From Rhizoctonia solani (Eukaryota; Basidiomycota; Agaricomycetes; Cantharellales; Ceratobasidiaceae): DNA of 64,000 nt. Below the pieces are notes generated by a model, which did no database searches, was not told where the DNA came from, and saw nothing but the letters and a program-made list of their open reading frames with translations. Position 1 is the first letter of the stretch. Each line of letters starts with the position of its first letter. Positions 51,872 through 62,698 of this stretch are shown here, piece by piece. Both the position numbers and the translations under genes were made by a program. The stretch lies in NCBI RefSeq assembly GCF_016906535.1, contig NC_057374.1:62001-126000 (forward strand), given 5' to 3'.

Positions 51872-52689
51872 GCTTGGTGAGGGCGTTTGTTGCTTTGTAT
51901 TACGAAATTAATTGATGGGTTTTTTGTGCCAAACGTCGACTTGCTTGTATAAATGCTAGACTTGTTTTGTGAAGGATGTTCCATTTTGATCTATTTGAAA
52001 CACGCAGAAAGCCGCCATGCATATATGCACAAGTGAGGTAGCAAGCCTCGCCCGTGTGTTCCATAATGTGGAGCATAATAATTGTATGCTAAAAATGATT
52101 TTGTCCGAAAGCCAAATAGAGCTACTCACTATGCAACCTCGTTTGTTTCAACCTGGGTGGGGAATTTGAAGCCGCAACGGTTGTCTGTGATCGTTGACTG
52201 CTTGGGCCATAAATCAAATAAATTTAGACCTAGGCACGAGTATTTGCACTTGCTTGCCCGATTACCGCCACACTAGATCACAACGACCACCAGCAAGAAA
52301 CTCCTGACCTCGGCGATATTGGTACATTGCTAGATATGTTAATTATGAGTACACATGACGACCCCTCTATACTGGTTACCAGTTAATTCTAGCAATCTTG
52401 AGCCCATTACCAGCTCTTTTACTTTCACTTATTCACTGGCGCTTCTGGTTCCGCGATCGAGATCTCACTCGGACAACATCACCGCCTATAGCTTGTAAGC
52501 CTCCGCACGACCACAACTAGCGATACACATACGTCATACTCTTCTGCTATTGTGACTCGTCGCCGAGAATTAAATCGTCTTTTTAAACACATCTTCAACT
52601 TGACATGTCCGAATTTAACCAGGCAAGTCTATTTGAGACCCCGTGCCATACTGGCTCTAACACGATACTACGTTTTATCAACAGAGCAT
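51872..52689. other. intergenic region
   Basis: About 800 bp between the DUF4246 3' end and the XLF-like gene. No coding segment, repeat or RNA gene is supported. The open frames at 52082-52276 and 52552-52749 lack motifs. Confidence 0.5.
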
Positions 52690-54416
52690 AGCAAACAAAT
52701 TCATTGGTATTCCCTGGTCATTGAAAGTGCTTTCCAGTCCCGCTCCTGAATCTCAAGAGGTCTGCTATTTTTCGTAAGTCGGAGTTAATGATCGATTTCC
52801 AACAAACACATTTCCTAACCCAATCGATCACTTCCAGAAATATCTTCTGGATGATTCTGCAAACCTCTGTTGTTTTCTCATCACAGACACGGTTAACGTA
52901 TGGGCCGAAGGTTGGCAGCGCCATTGTCTTTTGCAATACCATTAATATTTAAGCTCAAGCTTGCGAATCTAGTTCTCGACTCGAAGCATACGTCACATCG
53001 AGCAAGACACGTGCATTCCACGCGCGTTTCCAGTAAACCTAAACGCGGGTTCGCTTTGCCATATCATGACGCTGATGAGGAAGCCGATTGGAGACGTGGA
53101 GTTGTCAAGACGCTAGGGGAGGTGCACGAGAATGTGATGGATGGGATCGTTGAAGTTGAAATACGCGACTCGGAATTATCGGTGAGTACAGTAATTCAGC
53201 GTCGATTAGATTTTAAATGAATTCGCGGTAGGATATGAGTGTCTGTGTCTCGGACACGATCAGGGATTTCCATTGGCGCTGGGACGTGATGTCCGTTCGT
53301 AAAATGGCTGCGAGCATCCTGTCTGCCCAGCTTTTTATGCCTCTTGTAACGATCGCCGCGGTTACATCCAGCTTGGGTGTCGCGGCCGAAGACGCGTCGG
53401 ATGAAGCGTTACGAACTGTAAGATTGAGAATTTGGACGCGATTGATGGCTACTACTGATTCGGGCTCGTTAGCTTGCCGAACGAAAAGCATCCACAGCCA
53501 AGGCTATGCCTGTTCACCATACGAGAGGGTTCTTCTCGCGACCCGCGATCCAAACCTTGTTGAAATGCATCGCACAGGTTGATGGATCTTCCAGTACATC
53601 TCGTGAGTACCCACAACTGACGGTATGATCGAATGACTACATTGCCTGTAGCTATTAAATCGAAAAATACAAGAAACCCCTCATTGATGTCTATAGACAT
53701 GGCTGAAGCATCGGCAGACGGCACCAACAAAATTCCTGGGTCCGCCTCCGTCTTAGCGCGCACGTCAAGTAGCAGCCCAAGATTGGTACAGTACCCTCAG
53801 TTTGAGCCAGTCCCTGAAACTTACACCCAGACAGCATGGCGGAGGAGGGCATTCACGGAAAGGCAAAGGCCGCGACAGCAGCACGGAAGATGAGGACGAA
53901 GTCATTGCTCGTAAAATCCCTCGGGGTACGACCCCTCGTCGCTCCAGCGTGCGCCCCATAGATCCCGAACCAGCGGGTACCCCAGTCTCCAAACCTCGTC
54001 CAATTACGGCAGATCCTGACTCGACCGCAACCGAACTCGAAACTACGCGAGATTGGACAAAGAGTGTGATAAATACGACATTCAACGAAGACGAAATTGC
54101 CGAGCCACCTTTATCCCAGTCATCTAAGCCTGCGCCTGAAAGTCCCAGGCCCACGGATCGGTCTTCCCCCCGGAAAATTGAAAATATAAGGTCTGCACGT
54201 GTACTGGCCCCAGTCCGTACACCAGCCCGAGCTGTGGCAGCAAATAAAACAGACGTGTTCGGCACCCAAACTCAGACTCAGGCAAGCTCGGATGACTCTG
54301 ATCGCGAGGCCGAGCTTGAAAGGCGCATAAGAGCGGCCGGAGCGATTGGAACTGCGGCGGTACGGACACCAGCGGGTGGAGGTCTTGGATCAAGGATGGT
54401 TCGGAAGAAATTTTAA
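52690..54416 (+). CDS. XLF/Nej1-like non-homologous end-joining factor
   Basis: The N-terminal exons are approximate: one with NKFIGIPWSLKVL (about 52700) and one with CCFLITDTVNVWAE (about 52875), which resembles the XLF segment LLVTDTKSVW. The exon at about 53040-53180 gives WRRGVVKTLGEVHENV. After an intron comes FHWRWDVMSVRKMAASILSA followed by LFMPLVTIAAV, the best match, since fungal XLF proteins have F-WRWE...IS..LI.PL. A long disordered Ser/Pro/Arg-rich tail (53811-54413) ends GSRMVRKKF, a basic C-terminus like the Ku-binding tail of XLF. The protein would work in the nucleus with XRCC4-ligase IV to bridge broken DNA ends. One junction near 53750-53810 needs a very short or weak-donor intron. 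The assignment rests on short motifs. Confidence 0.6.
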
Positions 54417-54984
54417 TTGGGATTCTTTGAGCAATACTTATAGCTATTCGGGCAAGGAACGCGGTTCAAACATGGACATTCCAAGTTCTACACACGATTT
54501 AATTTATTTAATGCATTTTATTCATGCTCTGAAGCGGGTCCTTGTGCCAAGATACGCTTGAATCTCTTGGCATTGCATTATTGGCTCGGATTCCGAAAAA
54601 GGAGGACCAGAGTCCGAGTACTTGGTGACACCTGCGTTGGCAAGCGCCGTACTCGAGACGACACCTTCAATGCGGGGTCGAGAATGCACCGAGCTCAGTG
54701 AAGATTAGCATGTTGTGCATACGACGGAGCTCTACTGATTCCTTCTGCCCCCACCACTCACTTCGTCTGTAGCTCACGCACATCTAGCCACATCAATCAT
54801 ACATATTCTCAGTTGCTTGCCTATATGCGCCTCGGTCGCCTACTCGCAAGTCTCGTCGGTCTGCGTCCACGGCCACACAGTACAGATTCCAAGTCACACC
54901 AGTCAATTGCCAGTATATTCCTAGTTACATCATAGGCCTGCTGCCGCCATTGTCGGCGTCGCCACCTTTTCCCCCGCTCCCGCC
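54417..54984. other. intergenic region
   Basis: The spacer between two convergent genes, XLF-like (+) and GH10 (-). It should contain both 3' ends. No gene or repeat is supported. Confidence 0.5.
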
Positions 54985-56565
54985 TTACGACAGGGCCGAG
55001 ATCACAGAGTTGTATGCAGCCTTCTTCTGGTAGCTGCCGTTGAACAGCAGAGGGCTGCTGCCCGAGCGCCACGAGTCCTTGTCCGACACTCCCCACACCT
55101 GCACAAGCCCACTCAGCCGCTGTTGCACGTTTGCGCTATCCAAACTCTGACTTACCGTGATTCCGACGCACGAGGGGACTTGAGTGCATGCCTTGACCGC
55201 AGTAGCGTAGTCGTTGCCTGGTCGGTCCCTCGTCGTCAGTTGGTTGGTCACGGTACCCAAATCTCAGACCCTGAACTGACCATTTGCACTGGCGATGTCA
55301 AGCTCGGTGATCGCAACCTCTGGTACTCCCGTGCCAGCGAGTGCTTGCATGGCACCTAGCAGTCCGCCTGCACCTCCGGCCTGTGTTTGGTAGCGTGTTA
55401 GCACCGATGATCTCAGAAACGTCGCTTGTGGCTGATACTCGCCTGGAGATGGGCCTGGCTGCCGATGCCGTCGATGGGGGTGCCAGCGGCCCTCTGGCGC
55501 TTGACCAGGTTGACCATGCCGTTGACCTTGCTGTTGGTATAGTCGAGGTTGTAGTCCTGTGCACAAGTCGCTTAGTAAACCGTTTCCGAGTCAGGCCTCG
55601 ATGAGATGCTTACGTTGATGTAGAGCTTGGCCGAGCTGGACGAGAGCATGAGTCGGTCAGTGTCACGTACTCGATCTCCGTCTGCGGAACCGAACTCACG
55701 GGTCAGCAGCGCGCGCAGCCTTGAAGGCGATGGCAACAAAGTCTGCCAATCGAGTCAGTCTCGCGCACCCGACGGTACGTGTGGAGTCCAAAGCCACTCA
55801 CTCTCTCCGAGCACACGACTGAACACCGAAGAGCGCAGAGTGCCGTCTTCGTTGAGGATCTCGTTCACCACGTCCCATGCGTAGATCTTGCCCCTGTACC
55901 GGCTTCCGATCGTGCTGATGTGGTTCTGGATGACCGAGGTCAGGGTGCCGGAGTCCCCGATGTTGTTGACCCAGGAAGGCAGCTGGGAGTGCCAGACGAC
56001 TAAGCCAAGTCAGGCGTCGGTCGCTCGTGGCGAAGATGCGAAAGCACGTACATGTGTGTCCGCGAACGAGCTTTCCGTTGCTCTGAGCAAAGTTCACGAG
56101 CGTGTCGAAGCCGCCAAAGTTGAAGCTTCCTCTCTGTCGGTGAAACAACCAGGTTCAGTGGTCCGCGGCTGTGCCCTAGCGCATACATCCTTACCGACGG
56201 CTCGATAGCGTCCCATTCTGCAAGCAGGATGATCAGTATGGGGCAGTCCAAGTCATAGTTTGCACGCTCGGTCGTGACTCACTGGCGCTGTTCTCCGGGG
56301 TGAGCTGGCCAAAGTCAGAGCGAATGATGGCAGCGTTCTGCGAGTTGGACAGCAGGGCAGAGTCCGCGCATGTACCGAAGTACTTCTTGCCTATAAGGTG
56401 TCGCGTTCGCGTCAGGTTTGACGTTCACGCTCGACAGTCAGTCTCAGTCATGGCGCTGGCGCAGTCATCTAACCGACCTCTGGACTTCATTTTCGCGTCA
56501 AGCTGCCCGAACACGGCAGGAGTCGCAGCCAAGACGGCAAGGATAGTCGCGGTGCTGAAGTGCAT
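54985..56565 (-). CDS. GH10 endo-1,4-beta-xylanase, left copy
   Basis: ATG at 56563-56565 gives a signal peptide ([20 protein letters not shown]), so the enzyme is secreted. GH10 landmarks: [29 protein letters not shown] (exons near 56300), [22 protein letters not shown] with the acid/base Glu (55860-55877), and ITELDI with the nucleophile Glu (55294-55311). The last exon carries [10 protein letters not shown] and ends with a stop at 54985. About nine short introns. There is no cellulose-binding module. It hydrolyses xylan in plant cell walls, fitting a plant-degrading lifestyle. Most of the gene lies in the left arm of a large inverted repeat shared with a second copy at 62699. Confidence 0.93.
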
Positions 56566-57551
56566 GGCTGAGAGCGAATGAGGGCCGATATACAAGTATC
56601 AGAAAGATGGTAGAGGTGATAGAAATGTGTAAACCGAACGAATAGCTCGAGAGCTGCTGAACAAACTGCACCGCTCCAACTTTCGCTTTTATACTCTTCG
56701 TCCCCCCAGTCGGAGAAACACCCAGCCAGCTCATCTTCTGCCCCACTACTACGAACCCTCTAGAGCCCTGCGCATTCAAGCGTGCGAAGCCGTCGGTTGC
56801 AACCCGATTCCAGTCACGGGTCTTGCTTCCATAGTCAGCGACGCGTTCGCCCACCCTGACATATTCCAAATGGAGATAAGATGACAACCGGAACAAACTT
56901 AAGCCACTTAACCACCGCGAATCTAGCTGGCGCATAGGCTCATGTAGATCAGGACCGGCTGAGCTCATGAGCAACCAGGTGAGCATTCCCCATGGGGTAG
57001 TCCGCTTTCAGTCATTTGTGGCTCTGACAGGGCGTGAAATAAGCACTGGCGCTGACGGCATGAGGCCGATCCATGTCGCGACTAACAGAGGCGAGGAGTA
57101 GACTCGGGTATAGTGCGGATGATATGATCGCAATGTAAAGGCTGGTTGCCAGATCACAGCGGAGGTATTTGTTCGGCCGCACAGCGACATTGGTACTATA
57201 TGCGTGCACGGAGTGGGGAGCATAAGCGCCTGGACTATATATGAAATGGGAGATCGCAGACAACAACAGTACAAATAGCTACGGATACGAGCCACGCTTG
57301 GCTGTGATCAACATAAGCTCGACGATGTACCGTTTTCATATGTCTGGTAGCTATGCACTCGGACCTCGGTCGCTCTCTGAAGAGCGTGGGGCTCTCACTT
57401 CCTACCATATACCTGCGTGGACATCCGCAACGCAGACGCTAGCAGGTTCCAGACCGCCACGTCCAAGTTTCACGTTGGCACTTCGGACTAACTACAGGTC
57501 TCGTCGGGATAGAAGGGGTGCGGACGAGACCACAAGATTGAAAAGACCCTC
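55264..57551 (-). repeat. inverted repeat, left arm (at least 2288 bp)
   Basis: Position x in this arm pairs with position 119264 - x in the right arm. I checked start and end coordinates of a dozen open frames and they match without any offset, and their translations are the same. Identity ends after GACCCTC at 57551. The outer limit is unknown because the other arm runs off the window. Confidence 0.93.
56686..56693 (-). promoter_or_regulatory. TATA box of the left GH10 gene
   Basis: TATAAAAG on -, about 120 bp upstream of the ATG. The same box occurs at 62571-62578 in the right arm. Confidence 0.65.
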
Positions 57552-58381
57552 GAACAAGACATCGGAGGAATGTGTATTCTGTACAAACACACGTCATGTC
57601 CAAATGATGTAGTCCCGGATCATGTTTATTGTTATGGTATCATTCCAATGATATCTAGCGATAATATTCCGCTTCTTGGCTAGTTACCGATTGCCTCGGT
57701 TCAGGCCTCATTAGGCCTGTTCTTATTTCTCGTCTTACTTTATATTCTTGTCCGAGCAATGGAAAATTCCTTCAGAATTACAGGAACAAAATAGTAGAAT
57801 GAATGTGATCTCAGCGAACACGCCAGAACTAATCCCGGTTTGAGCCAAGGTGCTTGCGACCAACGCTGAGCACTAATGATGGGGTGACTTGTGAACTAAC
57901 CGACCGTGGCGATTGTACGTAACCAGTTACTGGAGAAAGTCCATATTGGGCTTAGCCATGAACCTTATTTTTAATTATTTACTATTATATTGTCTCGTCG
58001 CCTATGCGTATCGGTCTATCTCTTTTCCCTTCCTATTCCTTAGTGCAATTTGTCTCGGTTTGTGAGCGATCTGCCTTGTTCACATACAGCTCCTTAAAAA
58101 TGGATCAAAAAAGGCCTCACCTGACTATGCTTTTTTTGGATTCATTGTTTGTGCCAGGATGCTTTTACATTCGATGTGTTTAAATTGGCAATAAACACAG
58201 GATCAACCTCTACAATGTACCTCTTGCTTGGTATCGAGACACTCGATAACCAAGAGCTTTCCACAGTCTGAGAGCGCTTATCAGTGTTTGATTGCCTCAC
58301 AGCAGGCAATTAGATAGATACCCACTGTGTCGACTATTTATCTCGGATTCAAATCTCATGGGGCAAACTGAACCACCATAG
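57552..58381. other. intergenic region
   Basis: Unique DNA between the left repeat arm and the rhodanese-like gene. No coding segment is supported. It should hold the promoter of the arsenic-related genes, but no clear box stands out. The frame at 57241-57612 runs out of the arm and has no motif. Confidence 0.5.
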
Positions 58382-58870
58382 ATGGCTGAATCTATAAACC
58401 AATGGTACAATGCGTACCCCACACCATCATTCAATACCCCACGCATAAATGCAGAGAAATTAGCAGAAACCATGGCGAACAAAGTGCCTGGGGTAGATTA
58501 TGTTGTAGTGGATGTGCGTCGTAATGATTTTGAGGTAAATATATTGACCTTCTGCCCTTGGTTTGATTGGCTTAATTAGATTTCAACCCTTCCCCAGAAC
58601 GTCTTTATTAAAGGCGCTGTCAATCTCCCCGCGCAGTCATTTTATCCTACACTCTCAACACTCACTACAGTACTCTCTAAAATCCCGGATGTAATCTTCC
58701 ACTGCAATAGCTGTACTGAAACGGGTCGAGGCCCCCGTGTAGCTGGTTGGTATGCCGATCAGCTCAAACTACTTGGGATTACCACCTCCAAGCCATGGGT
58801 ACTCGATGGGGGGATCAAGAAGTTCGGGACTCTGTATAGCGACAATGATAAATTGGTGTCAAAGCTATGA
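58382..58870 (+). CDS. rhodanese/Cdc25-fold protein, probable Acr2-type arsenate reductase
   Basis: Two exons, 58382-58534 and 58598-58870, in phase 0, predict 141 residues. Rhodanese landmarks: VVVDVRRNDFE (CDC25/Acr2-like DxR motif), FIKGAVNLPAQ and an HC loop FHCNSCTETGRGPR followed by AGWYADQL. Yeast Acr2 and Cdc25 relatives use HC-X5-R; here the spacing is C-X7-R, or C-X4-R from the second Cys, so the loop is longer. It lies 194 bp upstream of the Acr3 gene on the same strand, so an arsenate reductase role is likely by context. Alternatives are a tyrosine phosphatase of the Ibp1 type or a sulfur transferase. No signal peptide, so cytoplasmic. Confidence 0.75.
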
Positions 58871-59064
58871 GGACAGTTATTTATTGGATTGAATTGTTGG
58901 AACTGTAGTATTGAACCATATTGTGCGTGACTATCGGACAAACCAGCGTAAAGTCGTAGGGCACGCACATACTTCCAGGGCGTTTCATGATTGGCTAGCA
59001 AAATTGCCGCATTGATCGGTCAGCTTCAGGAATTTCACCTTGGACCTCTTGGCTGTCGACCACC

Positions 59065-60937
59065 ATGGATCCCCACAAGTCTCCACGAGTTGCAGACGAT
59101 AATGTCAAAGAAATGGCTGAATTAGATCCGCCTCTTTTTCGTCAGAGCTGTGCGAATTGTGAATTTTGCGATGGTCTACGCGACATGGACACGGGAGACA
59201 AACAAATGCCTACCGAAGATTCGAGGTTATCCGCAACAGGTATGTTTGAGTGACTAGCATATGCCCCTGTATAAAACAAACCGATTTAAATAGGCCTATT
59301 TAAATCACTATCATTTCTCGATCGCTATCTAGCCGTTTTTATCCTCTTGGCTATGATTACCGGAGTGCTCATCGGGGTGTACAAGGTTAGCAGACCCATG
59401 TTTTCGAGTTTGGGTTATGCTCAACGGCTATTCAAACAGGAAGAAGCAGTACAGCGTGCCTTTAGCGGCGCGTCGTGGCAAGGAACATCCATACGTATGT
59501 AGCCATCAAATTAATTCCTTTGGCAATCGTGCTTATTATTTCTCAGCCATCCTACTTGGACTTTTAATCATGATGTGGCCCGTACTCACCAAGGTTCAGT
59601 ACGAAAGGCTTCCTGCAATTTTTAATCGCCGAGACATTTGGGTACATATTGGCATATCCCTTGTTCTCAATTGGCTCATCGCCCCTCTCATTATGCTCGG
59701 TTTGGCATGGGCGACGTTACCTGAACCCGGGCTAGAGCGAGAACGAAAAGGTGTAATCTTGGTTGGGGTGGCTCGTTGTATAGGTAAGTACTGGCTGTTC
59801 TAGCATGATTAAGTCAAAACTTGAACATGGTCTTTAGCAATGGTTCTTATCTGGAATGGATTGGCGTGTGGAGACCCTGAATACTGTGCTATTCTAGTTT
59901 GCGTCAACTCTTTGTTGCAGGTATGTTTCAGCTTAACAACTATATTTAACCAGAAATTCATACCCACATAGGTAGTATTATTCTCTCCCTATGCTCTACT
60001 CTTCTTAAATGTTCTCGGGGGTGGACATACCTCGGCACTGCATTTGGACTATCGGCACACGGCGGCAAGTGTAGGGATTGTAAGTCGCTCCATTACATTA
60101 TCATCCAGCCTAGGATCTGACTCGCTTTGTGCCTATCCAGTACCTTGGAATCCCACTCGCGGCAGGTGTTGTCACCCGGTTTGCAACGAAACATACCCTA
60201 TCTCGTTCAGGATTCGATAGGTTCCTAAAGTTATTTGGGCCATTTGCTCTACTTGGATTATTGTGAGTCGGTACATGTTCTGATGCGCCCCTTATTAAGG
60301 CATTTTCATGCACTCCCTAGGTATACCATTGTTGTTCTATTTGCCTTCCAGGTAACCTTCATCTTACTGTTGATTGAGCTTGGCTAACATGAGAGACAGG
60401 GGCATCGCATCGTCCAAAACATAGGCTCGGTATTCCGAATTTTTGTCCCGCTTGTCCTGGTAAGCCCCGTACTCCCAAAGCCCATTGCTTTACTAAAACA
60501 TACGATAACAGTATTTCATAATTGTATGGTCCTCCACTTTCTTCGGCTTGTACTTTCTCAACCGCCGGCGGGTGGGACCTAATCTTGGGGGATACGAAAA
60601 AGCAGTCGTCCAGTCTTTTGTAGGTAGCATGCGCCCTCATTTTCGGATCAGGGGATCTAAATTGACTGTTTACAGACCGCAGGGTCAAATAACTTTGAGC
60701 TTGCAATTGCCGTTGCTATCGCCAGCTTTGGGACCGAGTCACCTGAGGCTTTGGCCGCCACGTGAGTCAAATAACTCCTACTCTTCATTTTATCCGCCGT
60801 TGTTCATCATCTATTTAATTAGCATTGGTCCTCTTGTAGAAGTTCCTGTACTTCTTGCTTTAACCTACGTTGCATTATGGTTGCGCAAGCGGCTTGAGTG
60901 GGACGAAAAAGGCCCCGGCGAAATTTCCCTCGCGTAG
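59065..60937 (+). CDS. ACR3: Acr3 arsenite efflux carrier
   Basis: The start at 59065 (MDPHKSPRVADDNV) precedes a Cys-rich N-terminal tail and the first membrane segment (FLDRYLAVFILLAMITGVLIGVY). Family motifs in order: LIMMWPVLTKVQYE, GVARC joined over an intron to IAMVLIWNGLACGD (TM4, the Cys essential for transport), EYCAILVCVNSLLQ, VVLFSPYALLFL, TAGSNNFELAIAVAIASFG (about 60680) and IGPLVEVPVLLALTYVAL. About eleven exons with 50-65 nt introns; ten membrane segments are expected. Acr3 pumps trivalent arsenite or antimonite out across the plasma membrane. The reading frames I joined are intact to TAG at 60935-60937. With the upstream reductase-like gene it forms a likely arsenic-resistance pair. 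Confidence 0.92.
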
Positions 60938-61712
60938 TTCCTAATTCGATGTTTAACAATCGAGTAGTGTGGTTACACTGTGCCTGTATACAGTAAGATG
61001 GCTTCTTAATACACACACAACGAGGGCAATTATCCATCCATCAGCTTCTGGTCACAATAGCCGCCTTGGACTTATTTAGATTTGAGGGTGTGTGGAATAT
61101 GTGGGAAAAGAATAATCAACCGCGGAATTTAAAAATCAACTGAGAAGGAAATTGAACAATTGGTTCGGATAAATCTTCTTACTCCAAAAGTATAAGCTGT
61201 ACTGCATTCTTTTGATGATGTCCTCATGCTGCTGTCAAATAAACCATGTGCTGCCATCGTAACTGGATATAGAATGTTGATCGGGACCTGGAGGTTCAGA
61301 AGTAGAAATTTAAATCAAGGGATTATGTATGTGGCTAACAGTCACCATCGGCGAATTCAGGCATTTTCATCAAAGACATCCTGGTGTTGCTGCTCGGTCT
61401 ACTACGATGTTCTGGACTCCAGCGAACACCAAGCTCAGCCCACGTCAATCTAGTTACCCTTCGTCGGTCGCGGCTATTCGTGTAGACTCATATTGACTCT
61501 GTCAGTAGTATAAATATAGTAGAAAAGCGAGAAAATAAGAGTTTTACCAATGTACCAGATTTATGTTCTTTGCTAAATAACTACAAAAGCCAACTGTTTC
61601 CACGGGGAGAGTTGTTTTGAAGTTTTAAAGACAAATACAGCCATGATACTAGGTCACCTCTAAATATTTCCCCTTAAAAGACACATGCCCGTCTATATCT
61701 GTTATATCATTT
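60938..61712. other. intergenic region
   Basis: Unique DNA between Acr3 and the right repeat arm, including a probable 3' UTR. No gene is supported. The 75-residue frame at 61226-61453 has no motif. Confidence 0.5.
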
Positions 61713-62570
61713 GAGGGTCTTTTCAATCTTGTGGTCTCGTCCGCACCCCTTCTATCCCGACGAGACCTGTAGTTAGTCCGAAGTGCCAACGTGAAACTTG
61801 GACGTGGCGGTCTGGAACCTGCTAGCGTCTGCGTTGCGGATGTCCACGCAGGTATATGGTAGGAAGTGAGAGCCCCACGCTCTTCAGAGAGCGACCGAGG
61901 TCCGAGTGCATAGCTACCAGACATATGAAAACGGTACATCGTCGAGCTTATGTTGATCACAGCCAAGCGTGGCTCGTATCCGTAGCTATTTGTACTGTTG
62001 TTGTCTGCGATCTCCCATTTCATATATAGTCCAGGCGCTTATGCTCCCCACTCCGTGCACGCATATAGTACCAATGTCGCTGTGCGGCCGAACAAATACC
62101 TCCGCTGTGATCTGGCAACCAGCCTTTACATTGCGATCATATCATCCGCACTATACCCGAGTCTACTCCTCGCCTCTGTTAGTCGCGACATGGATCGGCC
62201 TCATGCCGTCAGCGCCAGTGCTTATTTCACGCCCTGTCAGAGCCACAAATGACTGAAAGCGGACTACCCCATGGGGAATGCTCACCTGGTTGCTCATGAG
62301 CTCAGCCGGTCCTGATCTACATGAGCCTATGCGCCAGCTAGATTCGCGGTGGTTAAGTGGCTTAAGTTTGTTCCGGTTGTCATCTTATCTCCATTTGGAA
62401 TATGTCAGGGTGGGCGAACGCGTCGCTGACTATGGAAGCAAGACCCGTGACTGGAATCGGGTTGCAACCGACGGCTTCGCACGCTTGAATGCGCAGGGCT
62501 CTAGAGGGTTCGTAGTAGTGGGGCAGAAGATGAGCTGGCTGGGTGTTTCTCCGACTGGGGGGACGAAGAG

Positions 62571-62578
62571 TATAAAAG
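62571..62578 (+). promoter_or_regulatory. TATA box of the right GH10 gene
   Basis: TATAAAAG, about 120 bp before the ATG at 62699, is the mirror of 56686-56693. Confidence 0.65.
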
Positions 62579-62698
62579 CGAAAGTTGGAGCGGTGCAGTT
62601 TGTTCAGCAGCTCTCGAGCTATTCGTTCGGTTTACACATTTCTATCACCTCTACCATCTTTCTGATACTTGTATATCGGCCCTCATTCGCTCTCAGCC

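Noticed and set aside
56498..56986. A 162-residue open frame on - (and its mirror at 62278-62766).
   Set aside because: It overlaps the GH10 promoter, TATA box and signal-peptide exon in another frame. Its duplication is explained by the inverted repeat.
57241..57612. A 123-residue open frame repeated in both arms.
   Set aside because: It has no motif, and the two copies diverge as soon as they leave the repeat, so neither shows selection as a gene.
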